A stretch of DNA of 55,719 nt from the NCBI GenBank assembly GCA_021808485.1, contig JAKBBN010000009.1, positions 1-55,719 on the forward strand, written 5' to 3'. The position numbers were made by a program, and so were the translations under genes. This document shows positions 1 to 8,042 of the stretch, piece by piece. The stretch comes from Planctomycetota bacterium (GTDB lineage Bacteria; Planctomycetota; Phycisphaerae; WQYP01). How positions within the stretch are numbered: the first letter of the stretch is position 1; every line of letters begins with the position of its first letter. The notes beneath the pieces were generated by a model. It was not told the origin of the DNA, ran no database searches, and was given only the letters and a program-made list of their open reading frames with translations.

Positions 1-338
<338 letters not shown>

Positions 339-380
339 TCAATACAGCCGTGCAGCTTCCAATTCCGCCGCCGGCGGACA

Positions 381-1397
381 CTAATGAACCGGGCGCACCG
401 CCCGCAAAACAAACAAATCCGGAACGGCCCAGCGGCTTTCCGGCGAACGACTTTTTCGGGACGGCAGCGTATGCCGGCGGATATCCTTGAATCCGGCAAT
501 CGTCAGCTGCTGTGCCAACTCATCCGGGGCAAAACCCATCCACCGGTGGCCCATTTTTTCCCGGAATATTTCGACCGTATGCGGCAGAAGATCAACGATC
601 AGCGCTACGCCGCCCGGTTTAAGTGCACGCTGGATTTGCGTAAGCGCCGCCGGGATCCGCACCACATGATGCAGCACCAGAATGGTCAGCGCCGCGTCCA
701 GCGTCTGATCCGCAATCGGCAGATCCTCCAGGCTTCCGGACAGCAATTCCACGTTATCAAGCTGCGCCATTCGAATACGATTGCGCGCGGCTTTCACCAT
801 ATGCGGGGAAGGCTCCACGGCGATTATTTTCTTCACATGCGGGGCGATCAGTCCGAATGCAGTCCCCGTCCCGGCCCCCAAGTCGCCGACGGTCCACTGC
901 GGATTCAGCAGCGCCAGCATGGCTTCCATATGGAAGGTGTCGCCAAACCACTGGCTGCGAATGGCGTCCCATTGCGGCGCGGCGGCGCCGAAAAAATCAA
1001 CCCTTAAATTCTGCCGGTCCTGCAAAGCCTGTTTCAGCCGGCTGGCATCCGTGGTGAGTTGTTCATCCGTCAGAAGTTGATGCTTCACCATCACCCGCAA
1101 TTGGCGGGAAATCGCGTTTTCCGCGGCATTGCTGATACGGTAAAGCATGGATGTTCCGTCGCGGCGCCCCTCCGTTATCCCGGCATCCACCAGGGCCTTC
1201 ATGTGCCGGCTGACCGTGGACTGCGGCAACTTCATGGCTACCGCCAGTTCACCGATGCGCAGGCCGTCAGTTCCGGTTCGCTCCAGTAGACGAAGCATGC
1301 GCAGGCGCATCGGATCCGCCAGCGTCCGCAGCAATTTCACCCAGCGCCTCAACGGCATCGGCGTATTGCCGGTATGTGTTGTCAACAATCCGTTCAT
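381..1397 (-). CDS. ArsR-family HTH fused to SAM-dependent methyltransferase domain (SahR-like regulator)
   Basis: 338 residues. Residues about 20-95 form an ArsR-type winged helix: LADPMRLRMLRLLE, then the recognition helix in LPQSTVSRHMKALVDAG. Residues about 165-310 are a class I methyltransferase fold with motif I VGDLGAGTGTAFG near residue 170, an acidic residue in IAVEPSPHMV and a motif IV-like stretch ending ILVLHHV. The classical ArsR metal-binding cysteines are absent, so it should not be an arsenic sensor. Fusions of this shape next to ahcY resemble SahR, a repressor that responds to S-adenosylhomocysteine and controls methionine-cycle genes (family knowledge). The methyltransferase domain would then be a ligand sensor; this is inference. 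The ATG at 1397 has no clear ribosome binding site and sits close to a possible -10, so the message may be leaderless. It is divergent from manA. Confidence 0.85.
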   Translation of the reverse strand: MNGLLTTHTGNTPMPLRRWVKLLRTLADPMRLRMLRLLERTGTDGLRIGELAVAMKLPQSTVSRHMKALVDAGITEGRRDGTSMLYRISNAAENAISRQLRVMVKHQLLTDEQLTTDASRLKQALQDRQNLRVDFFGAAAPQWDAIRSQWFGDTFHMEAMLALLNPQWTVGDLGAGTGTAFGLIAPHVKKIIAVEPSPHMVKAARNRIRMAQLDNVELLSGSLEDLPIADQTLDAALTILVLHHVVRIPAALTQIQRALKPGGVALIVDLLPHTVEIFREKMGHRWMGFAPDELAQQLTIAGFKDIRRHTLPSRKSRSPESRWAVPDLFVLRAVRPVH

Positions 1398-1521
1398 CCG
1401 GATATAATGATAGTAACTGTGGGCGACGGCTGCAAGCCCTTCGCCCGCGATCCGGCTCTACCGCAATTCCCCGGGCGGCACCGCCGGTTTTCGGCAGGCC
1501 GGCGAAACAGGCGGTGACATT

Positions 1522-2544
1522 GTGTATCCATTGAAGTTTTCTCCCGTGCTTCAGAAACGCATCTGGGGCGGACGGCAAATTGAACGCGTTCTCGGCCGCG
1601 GTATTCCACAGGCGCTGGCCGGGCAACCTGTAGGCGAATCCTGGGAAATTGCCGACTTGCCGCCCGGCTCCGTCAAGGCGGATTCCGCCGGCGCGGCGAC
1701 AGACGGATCTCTTAGTTCCGTCATTGCCGGCGGCGCCTTGAACGGACAGACTCTGCATCAGGCGATCTCCCGCCATGGCAAGGAGATTCTGGGACCCGCC
1801 GGCGAAGAGTGGTTTCCACTGCTGATTAAATATCTGGATGCCAATGACGACCTGTCCGTGCAGGTACATCCAAACGCCGCCTACGCCGCCTCGCACCCCG
1901 GCGCGCATCTTAAAAGCGAGGCATGGTATGTGATTGCCGCTCGCCCCGGGGCAAAAATTTACAAAGGGCTGAAGCCCGGCACGGACCGCCGAAGTTTTGT
2001 CGCCGCTGTGGAATCCGGCCGGGTTGACCAGGTTCTTCAGGCCATACCCGTTCGCCCCGGGGATTGCCATTATCTGGAATCCGGAACGGTGCACGCACTG
2101 GGTGCGGGCGTTTTGGCCGCGGAAGTGCAAACACCTTCCGATACAACCTTCCGCGTATTCGACTGGAATCGCCTTGGGCCGGACGGCAAACCGCGGCAAT
2201 TGCACCTGGATGCGGCGATGGAAGTTATTTCATTTGATACCTTGCCGGAAAGCCCGGTGGAACGCCGGGAAACGTCGAACGGAAACATCCATGTGACGGA
2301 ACTTGTTCGCTGCCCGTATTTCCATTTAAGCCGGCGAACCGTCAACACCGGCGATGAACCTCTGCCCAGCGGTCCGGCCGCGGTCTGGATTCTGCTTTCC
2401 GGACAGGGCGTGATTGAATGCGACGGCCGGGCCGGTGTGGCCGTTGCCGCAGGTGATACTGTGCTTATTCCGGCTAAAATGGAGAATACGGTGCTGCGTG
2501 TCGTCAGCCCGTGTTCCTGGCTTCAGGCGGATCTGCCGTTGTAA
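1522..2544 (+). CDS. manA: Mannose-6-phosphate isomerase, class I short type
   Basis: Interconverts fructose 6-phosphate and mannose 6-phosphate, feeding GDP-mannose and mannose-containing surface glycans, or allowing mannose use. 340 residues, close to the short Bacillus-type enzymes. Zinc-site motifs are visible: SVQVHPN near residue 113, the glutamate in KSEAWYVI near 130, and SGTVHALGAG near 188. FRVFDWNRLGPDGKPRQLH near 215 is typical of the family, and the C-terminus is a second cupin-like half. The start is GTG at 1522, with a weak AGGCGG upstream. Divergent from the ArsR-methyltransferase gene with about 124 bases between them, so the promoters may overlap. It stands alone, followed by an 80-base gap to rluB. 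Confidence 0.93.
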   Translation: MYPLKFSPVLQKRIWGGRQIERVLGRGIPQALAGQPVGESWEIADLPPGSVKADSAGAATDGSLSSVIAGGALNGQTLHQAISRHGKEILGPAGEEWFPLLIKYLDANDDLSVQVHPNAAYAASHPGAHLKSEAWYVIAARPGAKIYKGLKPGTDRRSFVAAVESGRVDQVLQAIPVRPGDCHYLESGTVHALGAGVLAAEVQTPSDTTFRVFDWNRLGPDGKPRQLHLDAAMEVISFDTLPESPVERRETSNGNIHVTELVRCPYFHLSRRTVNTGDEPLPSGPAAVWILLSGQGVIECDGRAGVAVAAGDTVLIPAKMENTVLRVVSPCSWLQADLPL

Positions 2545-2624
2545 TGCAGGTTCGCCGCGGCCGGTGAATTGTCGCCGGCGCAATTAAGGCACCGCCGGCA
2601 TCAAATGTGTATTGACTGGGCTGT

Positions 2625-3560
2625 ATGATGACAACACAAAAGGTAAGACTGCAAAAATTCATGGCGGATTGCGGTGTGGCGTCCCGCCGGCGGTGCGAAG
2701 AACTGATCGTGCAGGGACAGGTTCGGGTCAACGGGCTGGTTGTCAGCCGATTGCCCATCCTGATTGACCCCCGGCAAGATGAAGTGATGGTGGGTGATGA
2801 AATCGTCGAATCGCTGGCCCCGGAAGAACCTGTTTACTTTGTGCTGCATAAGCCCAAGGGCGTGCTGGTGACTTCGCAAGACCCGTCGGAACGCAAAACC
2901 GTGCACGAATTGCTGAAATCCGTACCGCAACGGGTATTCCCGGTCGGCCGGCTGGATATGGATGCCCGCGGGGTTCTACTGATGACCAATGACGGTGAAC
3001 TGGCCAACCGCCTTACCCACCCGCGTTACGGAATTGAAAAGACCTATATCGTCACGGTGGACGGCCGGATTCATCCGCAGGCATTGGAAGAAATTAAAAA
3101 GGGAATGTGGCTTGGTCCGGCACATGCCGGCGGCAAAGCGGAAAAAACGCACGGCCTTAAGGCAAAGGTTCTATCCGCAGACCGGCGCCAATCCATTCTG
3201 GAAATCCGCCTGAATGAATCAAAAAACCGGGAAATCCGCCGCGTTCTGGCGCGTGTCGGCTTCCGTGTCCGGGACCTGTTTCGCGCGGCTCTGGCCGAAA
3301 AGATCACCGTCAAGGGCCTTGAACCCGGGGCCTTTCGCCCCCTGACACCCCAGGAATTGCAATGGCTCAAAAAAATAAGTTCGCCGGAACATCTTCAGCA
3401 GCGAAAGGAAGCAACACAGCAATGGTATGAACAAAAGGAAATGGACAAGGAGCGAAAACGCCTGGAATCGCTAAAACGCAGCACTCAAGCCTCCACCGGA
3501 CATCGGCCGGCCGGGTCCGGAGCATCGCGGCGAGGCGCCAAACGACCGGGGCGATCATAA
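2625..3560 (+). CDS. rluB: 23S rRNA pseudouridine synthase, RluB/RsuA family
   Basis: Converts a specific uridine of ribosomal RNA to pseudouridine; the RluB branch acts on the 23S peptidyl-transferase region. 311 residues. An S4 RNA-binding domain occupies about residues 6-55 (LQKFMADCGVASRRRCEELI), and the catalytic domain follows with the hallmark GRLDMDARGVLLMTNDGEL near residue 107; the aspartate of RLD is the catalytic one. ESKNREIRRVLARVGF is the family's C-terminal motif. Beyond residue 255 the protein ends in a charged, low-complexity basic tail, common in RluB proteins and likely to bind RNA. ATG at 2625 and 2628 are alternative starts with no strong ribosome binding site. Assignment to RluB rather than RsuA or RluE is likely from length and tail, not proven. 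Confidence 0.9.
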   Translation: MMTTQKVRLQKFMADCGVASRRRCEELIVQGQVRVNGLVVSRLPILIDPRQDEVMVGDEIVESLAPEEPVYFVLHKPKGVLVTSQDPSERKTVHELLKSVPQRVFPVGRLDMDARGVLLMTNDGELANRLTHPRYGIEKTYIVTVDGRIHPQALEEIKKGMWLGPAHAGGKAEKTHGLKAKVLSADRRQSILEIRLNESKNREIRRVLARVGFRVRDLFRAALAEKITVKGLEPGAFRPLTPQELQWLKKISSPEHLQQRKEATQQWYEQKEMDKERKRLESLKRSTQASTGHRPAGSGASRRGAKRPGRS

Positions 3561-3579
3561 TGGCGATCATATTAATGAT
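3553..3579. promoter_or_regulatory. Candidate operator: repeated GATCATA and inverted ATCAT-N4-ATGAT upstream of metH
   Basis: At 3553 and again at 3565 the word GATCATA occurs, and the second copy is part of a perfect inverted repeat, ATCAT (3566-3570), ATTA, ATGAT (3575-3579). It lies about 125 bases before the preferred metH start, in the region where a promoter would sit. ArsR-type proteins bind AT-rich inverted repeats of this size, and the ArsR-methyltransferase at 381-1397 is the obvious candidate binder. The shared heptamer TAATGAT also occurs just upstream of that gene (about 1402-1412). This is a guess from symmetry and context. Confidence 0.3.
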
Positions 3580-3704
3580 GAATGAATCCGCGGCCGGCGC
3601 CCGGGAAACGCTGCAATAAACAGTCGCATCATCAGGCGACGGGCGGACCAATGTCCGCGAGGGCCGCCAGGCAAATGCCGAGGGAATCAACAGGAATAGA
3701 ACGC

Positions 3705-6700
3705 ATGACAACGCCACTTAAGCACAGCACGAAGCAACCGGAAAAACCCGCGGCCGCCGACAGCGAAATCAGCGCGATTTCATCGCCAAGCGCCCATCCA
3801 TTTCTGGAGGTGCTTAAATCGCGCGTGATGGTGTTTGACGGCGGACTGGGCACGCAGATTTTTGCAGCCAATCTTCAGCTTTCCGATTTTTGGAATCTGG
3901 AGAACTGCCCGGAAGTACTGGTGCTTTCGCGTCCGGACGTTATTGAGGAAATACATAATTCCTATTTCGCCGCCGGAGCCGATACGGTTGAAACCGATAC
4001 ATTTGGGGCAAGCAAAATAACACTTGGTGAATTTGGACTGCAGGATCGCTGCCGGGAAATCAATTGCGCCGCCGCCCGGCTCGCCCGGCGCGCCGCCGAC
4101 GCACACAAAACAACTGAAAAACCGCGTTTTGTCGCAGGCTCGATCGGGCCGGGCACCAAGTCAATTACGCTGGGCAATACCACCTTCGCATTGATGCATG
4201 ACTCCTACTGCCAGCAGGTGCGCGGTCTACTGGATGGCGGCGTGGATGCCATACTCATTGAAACATGCTTTGATCTTCTGCAGGCCAAAACCGCGGTCAT
4301 TGCCGCACTTGACGCCATGGACGAACTGGGCAACCGCGTGCCCATCATGGTGCAGGTGACCATGGAACAGGTCGGGACCATGCTCCTGGGAACGGACATG
4401 GAAGCCGTTATCACCACACTCCAGGCATTGCCGGTGGATATTATCGGCATGAATTGCGCGACCGGACCGGAATTAATGCGGCCGCACGTGGAAACGCTCA
4501 GCCGCCTGTGCAATCGGTATATCTCCATTCAGCCCAACGCCGGTTTGCCCGTGCTGCACGAAGGCAAAACGCATTTTCCGCTGGGAGCGGCGGAACTTGC
4601 CGTTGCCCATCGGAATTTTGTGGAGGAATTCGGCGTTAATATTGTCGGCGGCTGCTGCGGCACCACTCCGGATCATATCCGCGCCGCCGCCCAGGCGGTG
4701 CGCGGCCTTTCGCCGAAATTCCGCGAGGCCTTTCAAAAACAACCGGACGGCAAAGCCGCGGCGGTCTCCTCGCTTTATTCCTCCGTGCCCGCCCGGCAGG
4801 ACAACTCGATTCTTATTATCGGCGAGCGCACCAATACCAATGGCTCCAAAAAATTCAAGGAATGCCTGCTCGCCCAGGACTGGGACACTCTCGCCGCCAT
4901 GGGTCGCGAAGCGGTCAAGGAAGGCTCGCACGTCGTGGACGTGTGCGTCGATTATGTGGGCCGTGACGGCGTACCGGATATGACCGAAGTCATCCGGCGC
5001 TTTGCCAAGGAAGTCACCGCGCCGCTGATGATTGATTCCACACAGCTTGATGTGTTGGAGGCCGGTCTTCAGGCTGCTCCGGGCAAGTGCATTGTCAATT
5101 CGATAAATCTTGAGGATGGTGAGGAAAAGCTGGCAAAAATGTGCCGCCTGCTGCGGCGATACGGCGCCGCCGTCGTTGCCGGCACCATTGACGAGGATAA
5201 AATCGAAGCGATGGGCAAAACGGCCGATCGCAAGCTTGCCATCGCCCGGCGTTTGCATGATCTTCTGGTGCATAAATACGGCATACCCGCTTCGGACATT
5301 TATTTTGACCCGCTTATTTTTCCCATTGTGACCGGACAGGAGGAAGTCCGCCGCCTTGCGCTGGAAACAATTGAAGGCATCCGGCGCATCAGTGCGGATT
5401 TTCCGGATTGCCATACCACGCTGGGACTTTCCAATGTCTCGTTCGGCCTGAAGCCCTATGCACGGCTGGTGATCAACAGCGCTTTTTTTAATGAATGCGT
5501 CAAGGCCGGGCTTACCTCGGCCATCGTTCATTCCAGCAAAATCCTGCCGCAAAATAAAATTGAGGCGGAGCATTACCAATGGGCGCTGGACCTTATTTAT
5601 GACCGCTCCACCGACTCTTACAATCCGCTGGGATTGTTGAGCACGCTTGGCGCGCCGGTGCAATCGGTGGAGAAACTCGCTTCACTGAGCCTCGAAGAAA
5701 GATTGCAACGGCATATCATTGACGGCGACAAGCAAAACCTCGCCGAAGACCTTACTCAAGCCATGGCCAAATATGCCCCGCTGGACATTATCAACGATCA
5801 CCTGCTGGCCGGCATGAAAATAGTCGGTGAACTGTTCGGCAGCGGCCGCATGCAGCTTCCGTTTGTTCTCCAAAGCGCGGAAGTAATGAAATCCGCCGTG
5901 GCGTTCCTGCAGCCGCACATGCCCAAAGCCGCCGGTCAAAGCCGCGGCCGCATGGTGCTGGCCACGGTAAAAGGCGACGTGCACGACATCGGCAAAAATC
6001 TCGTGGACATTATTGTCTCCAACAATGGCTATACCGTTCATAATCTGGGCATCAAACAGCCCATTTCCAATGTGATTGAGGCCGCAAAGAAGTATGATGC
6101 CCAGGCCATCGGACTTTCCGGCCTGCTTGTGAAATCCACCCTTGTAATGCGGGATGATTTGATGGAACTTAACCGCCTTGGCATCACCACACCCGTCATC
6201 CTTGGCGGCGCCGCCCTGACCCGCAAATATGTCGAAAAGGATCTGCGCGACATATACAAAGGCCCCCTCTTCTTCGGCAGGGATGCTTTTGAAGGGCTGA
6301 AAATCATGGATCATGTGTCCACGGATAAAACCGTTGAATTACTGGTTCAAACCGGCGACGCCCCGGAAAAGGCCGCCGCCAGATGCCGCGGCGGTACGGT
6401 CACGGCCATATCTCCGCCGGCCGCATCGACCGGCCCGGCAACCACCGATTATGCCGCCAATTCCATCTCCCGCGACAACGCCATTCCGCGGCTGCCGTTT
6501 TACGGCGCCCGCGTGGTAAAGGATATTCCAATCGACGCGGTCTTTCCGTATATAGATGAAGTGGCCCTGTTCCGCGGCCAATGGCAATTCAAAAGCGGCG
6601 TCATGCCGCGGGATGAATTCCGCAAATGGACCGAAGATCATGTCCGCCCGATATATGATCGCATCAAGCAAAAGTGCCGGGATATGAATCTGCTTAATCC

Positions 6701-7277
6701 GGCGGTGGTATATGGCTACTTTTGGGCGCAAAGCGATAAAAACGATCTGATTATTTACGCCGAAGATAAAAAGACCCAGATACTTCGTTTTCATTTTCCA
6801 CGGCAGACCGCCCGGAAGCGATGGTGTCTGTCCGATTTTTTCCGCAGTGTGGATTCCGGGCAGATGGATATTGCCACCCTGCAATGCGTGACCGCCGGTC
6901 TGCAAATTGCGCCCTACGAAAAACAGTTGTTTGATTCCGGTGATTTTACCGAATACCTGTATATTCACGGTATGGGCGTGCAGATCGCCGAAGCGCTGGC
7001 GGAAATGTGGCACAAGCGCGTACGGCAGGAGTTGGGAATTGCCGACAAAGACGGCCAATCCATGCGCGATATTTTTGCCTGCCGCTATCAGGGCTGCCGA
7101 TACAGTTTCGGCTATCCCGCATGCCCGGACCTGCAGGATGAGGAAAAGCTGTTCGCCCTGCTGGATCCTTCGCGAATCGGATGTTCGCTTTCGGAAAACT
7201 GGATGATTCAGCCGGAACAGTCCACCTCCGCATTGATTGTGCATCATCCGGAAGCGGTCTATTTTAATGTAGATTAA
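3705..7277 (+). CDS. metH: Cobalamin-dependent methionine synthase
   Basis: Transfers a methyl group from methyltetrahydrofolate to homocysteine through bound cobalamin, making methionine. All modules are present. Residue numbers count from the preferred start. Homocysteine domain with zinc cysteines in GMNCATGP (about 250) and GGCCGTTPDH (about 316). Pterin-binding domain beginning IIGERTNTNGSKKFKE. Cobalamin cap and Rossmann domain with the B12-ligand histidine in GDVHDIGKN (about 758). C-terminal activation domain, containing SFGYPACPD (about 1133), for reductive reactivation with SAM. About 1190 residues, normal for the family. An in-frame ATG at 3582 would add 41 residues, but these do not look like family sequence; ATG 3705 follows AGGAA at good spacing and is preferred. 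No B12 riboswitch is apparent upstream. It forms a methyl-cycle group with ahcY and the SahR-like gene. Confidence 0.95.
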   Translation: MTTPLKHSTKQPEKPAAADSEISAISSPSAHPFLEVLKSRVMVFDGGLGTQIFAANLQLSDFWNLENCPEVLVLSRPDVIEEIHNSYFAAGADTVETDTFGASKITLGEFGLQDRCREINCAAARLARRAADAHKTTEKPRFVAGSIGPGTKSITLGNTTFALMHDSYCQQVRGLLDGGVDAILIETCFDLLQAKTAVIAALDAMDELGNRVPIMVQVTMEQVGTMLLGTDMEAVITTLQALPVDIIGMNCATGPELMRPHVETLSRLCNRYISIQPNAGLPVLHEGKTHFPLGAAELAVAHRNFVEEFGVNIVGGCCGTTPDHIRAAAQAVRGLSPKFREAFQKQPDGKAAAVSSLYSSVPARQDNSILIIGERTNTNGSKKFKECLLAQDWDTLAAMGREAVKEGSHVVDVCVDYVGRDGVPDMTEVIRRFAKEVTAPLMIDSTQLDVLEAGLQAAPGKCIVNSINLEDGEEKLAKMCRLLRRYGAAVVAGTIDEDKIEAMGKTADRKLAIARRLHDLLVHKYGIPASDIYFDPLIFPIVTGQEEVRRLALETIEGIRRISADFPDCHTTLGLSNVSFGLKPYARLVINSAFFNECVKAGLTSAIVHSSKILPQNKIEAEHYQWALDLIYDRSTDSYNPLGLLSTLGAPVQSVEKLASLSLEERLQRHIIDGDKQNLAEDLTQAMAKYAPLDIINDHLLAGMKIVGELFGSGRMQLPFVLQSAEVMKSAVAFLQPHMPKAAGQSRGRMVLATVKGDVHDIGKNLVDIIVSNNGYTVHNLGIKQPISNVIEAAKKYDAQAIGLSGLLVKSTLVMRDDLMELNRLGITTPVILGGAALTRKYVEKDLRDIYKGPLFFGRDAFEGLKIMDHVSTDKTVELLVQTGDAPEKAAARCRGGTVTAISPPAASTGPATTDYAANSISRDNAIPRLPFYGARVVKDIPIDAVFPYIDEVALFRGQWQFKSGVMPRDEFRKWTEDHVRPIYDRIKQKCRDMNLLNPAVVYGYFWAQSDKNDLIIYAEDKKTQILRFHFPRQTARKRWCLSDFFRSVDSGQMDIATLQCVTAGLQIAPYEKQLFDSGDFTEYLYIHGMGVQIAEALAEMWHKRVRQELGIADKDGQSMRDIFACRYQGCRYSFGYPACPDLQDEEKLFALLDPSRIGCSLSENWMIQPEQSTSALIVHHPEAVYFNVD

Positions 7278-7586
7278 ATGGCCTTGCAGTCTTATGGCCG
7301 GAACGCCGCCAACTGTCCCCAGCCATTACCAGGCTGAAATGGGGTCGGCTGAATCCGGCGCAACGGCACCCTGCCTATTGATGCATAATCTACATATCTT
7401 TTTATTCACTCTGCTGTAACTTTGCATATTTATTCGCGTGATGAATTCAGGAGCTGCTGCGGCCGCGAGGAACGCCCGCGCGGCGGCTTTTCGGATACCC
7501 GGACCGAATTCAATATCGGGGGCAGGTGTGTCACAGCGGTATCAACCCGTTGATTGCACTCAATGGTTTAACAGAGGAGTTGTGCC
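7278..7586. other. Gene-free stretch between metH and a small exported-protein gene
   Basis: No coding signal. Around 7316-7343 a CCCC-AGCC/GGCT-GGGG arrangement could fold as a hairpin and might end the metH transcript, but no T-run follows it. A second GC-rich inverted repeat, GCCGCG/CGCGGC at 7462-7484, is followed by GGCTTTTC and is a weak terminator candidate. The AT-rich part around 7380-7435 probably holds the promoter for the next gene, although no convincing -35/-10 pair was identified. Confidence 0.4.
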
Positions 7587-7877
7587 ATGGTCAATTTCAC
7601 CAAACCGATTGTCAGCTTTGTTCTTGGTGGCGTGGTCAGCGCCGGTATTATGACCGCGGTATTGGCCATCGGATCGGCGGGGCCGGCCTCGGCGGTGGTT
7701 GCGGCGAGGCATGAACGGCATCCGTTTCTGGCCCGGGCGTTGCATGGCCTGATCTTTGCCAAACGTCAACTCGCCAAGGGGGCACATGACTTTCAAGGGC
7801 ATCGTGCCGCGGCACTTAAATTAACCAATAAGGCGATCGCACAGGTGCGGATAGCAATACGCATCGATCGGCATTAA
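7587..7877 (+). CDS. Small exported or membrane-anchored protein with a GHR motif, function unknown
   Basis: 96 residues. The N-terminus has a hydrophobic stretch, about residues 8-38 (SFVLGGVVSAGIMTAVLAIG), which can be a signal peptide or membrane anchor, with a possible cleavage site after PASA. The mature part is short, basic and predicted helical: HPFLARALHGLIFAKRQL, then HDFQGHRAAALKLTNKAIAQ. The second piece recalls small secreted proteins common in Planctomycetota and Acidobacteriota, in which an alanine-rich first helix is followed by D-F-x-GHR-x-x-A-L and a closing helix. I know of no established function. The ATG at 7587 is preceded by AGAGGAG at good spacing, so it is likely translated. 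It is not obviously linked to neighbours and ends before a strong hairpin that separates it from the convergent GH2 gene. Confidence 0.75.
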   Translation: MVNFTKPIVSFVLGGVVSAGIMTAVLAIGSAGPASAVVAARHERHPFLARALHGLIFAKRQLAKGAHDFQGHRAAALKLTNKAIAQVRIAIRIDRH

Positions 7878-7914
7878 CCGGTTTAAATATCGCACAACGA
7901 GATATCCCACTTCT

Positions 7915-7962
7915 CCGCCGCCCCTTCTGCCCGCTTTGCGGGCAGAAGGGGCCGAACGGCGG
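7915..7962. terminator. Strong nested hairpin between convergent genes (probable bidirectional terminator)
   Basis: A perfect 14-base stem, 7921-7934 pairing with 7938-7951 around a TTT loop, is flanked by a second pairing, CCGCCG (7915-7920) with CGGCGG (7957-7962). It lies between two convergent genes, where a shared terminator is expected. There is no long T-run on either side, so it may slow polymerase or protect RNA ends instead of acting as a classical Rho-independent terminator. Confidence 0.55.
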
Positions 7963-8042
7963 CGCAAGATCGCGTAACAGGCCGTGGCCAAAAGTTCGTC
8001 AGCTTGCCGGGGCCGCCGGATGTGGTTCAAGTCACGTTGGTA

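Noticed and set aside
381-1397. Arsenic-responsive repressor or arsenite methyltransferase
   Set aside because: The ArsR part lacks the metal cysteine motif and the methyltransferase part lacks the conserved cysteines of ArsM; no arsenic genes are nearby.
1398-1521. Riboswitch upstream of the methyl-cycle genes (SAM, SAH or B12)
   Set aside because: No conserved box sequences or consistent helices could be recognised upstream of ahcY, metH or the ArsR gene; the gaps are too short or lack structure.
3582-3704. Longer metH start at the ATG at 3582
   Set aside because: The additional 41 residues are low-complexity and unlike the family, and the internal ATG at 3705 has a ribosome binding site.
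4473-7247. Three long minus-strand open frames inside metH
   Set aside because: metH is unmistakable on the plus strand; these frames have no motifs or ribosome binding sites and mirror its codon bias.
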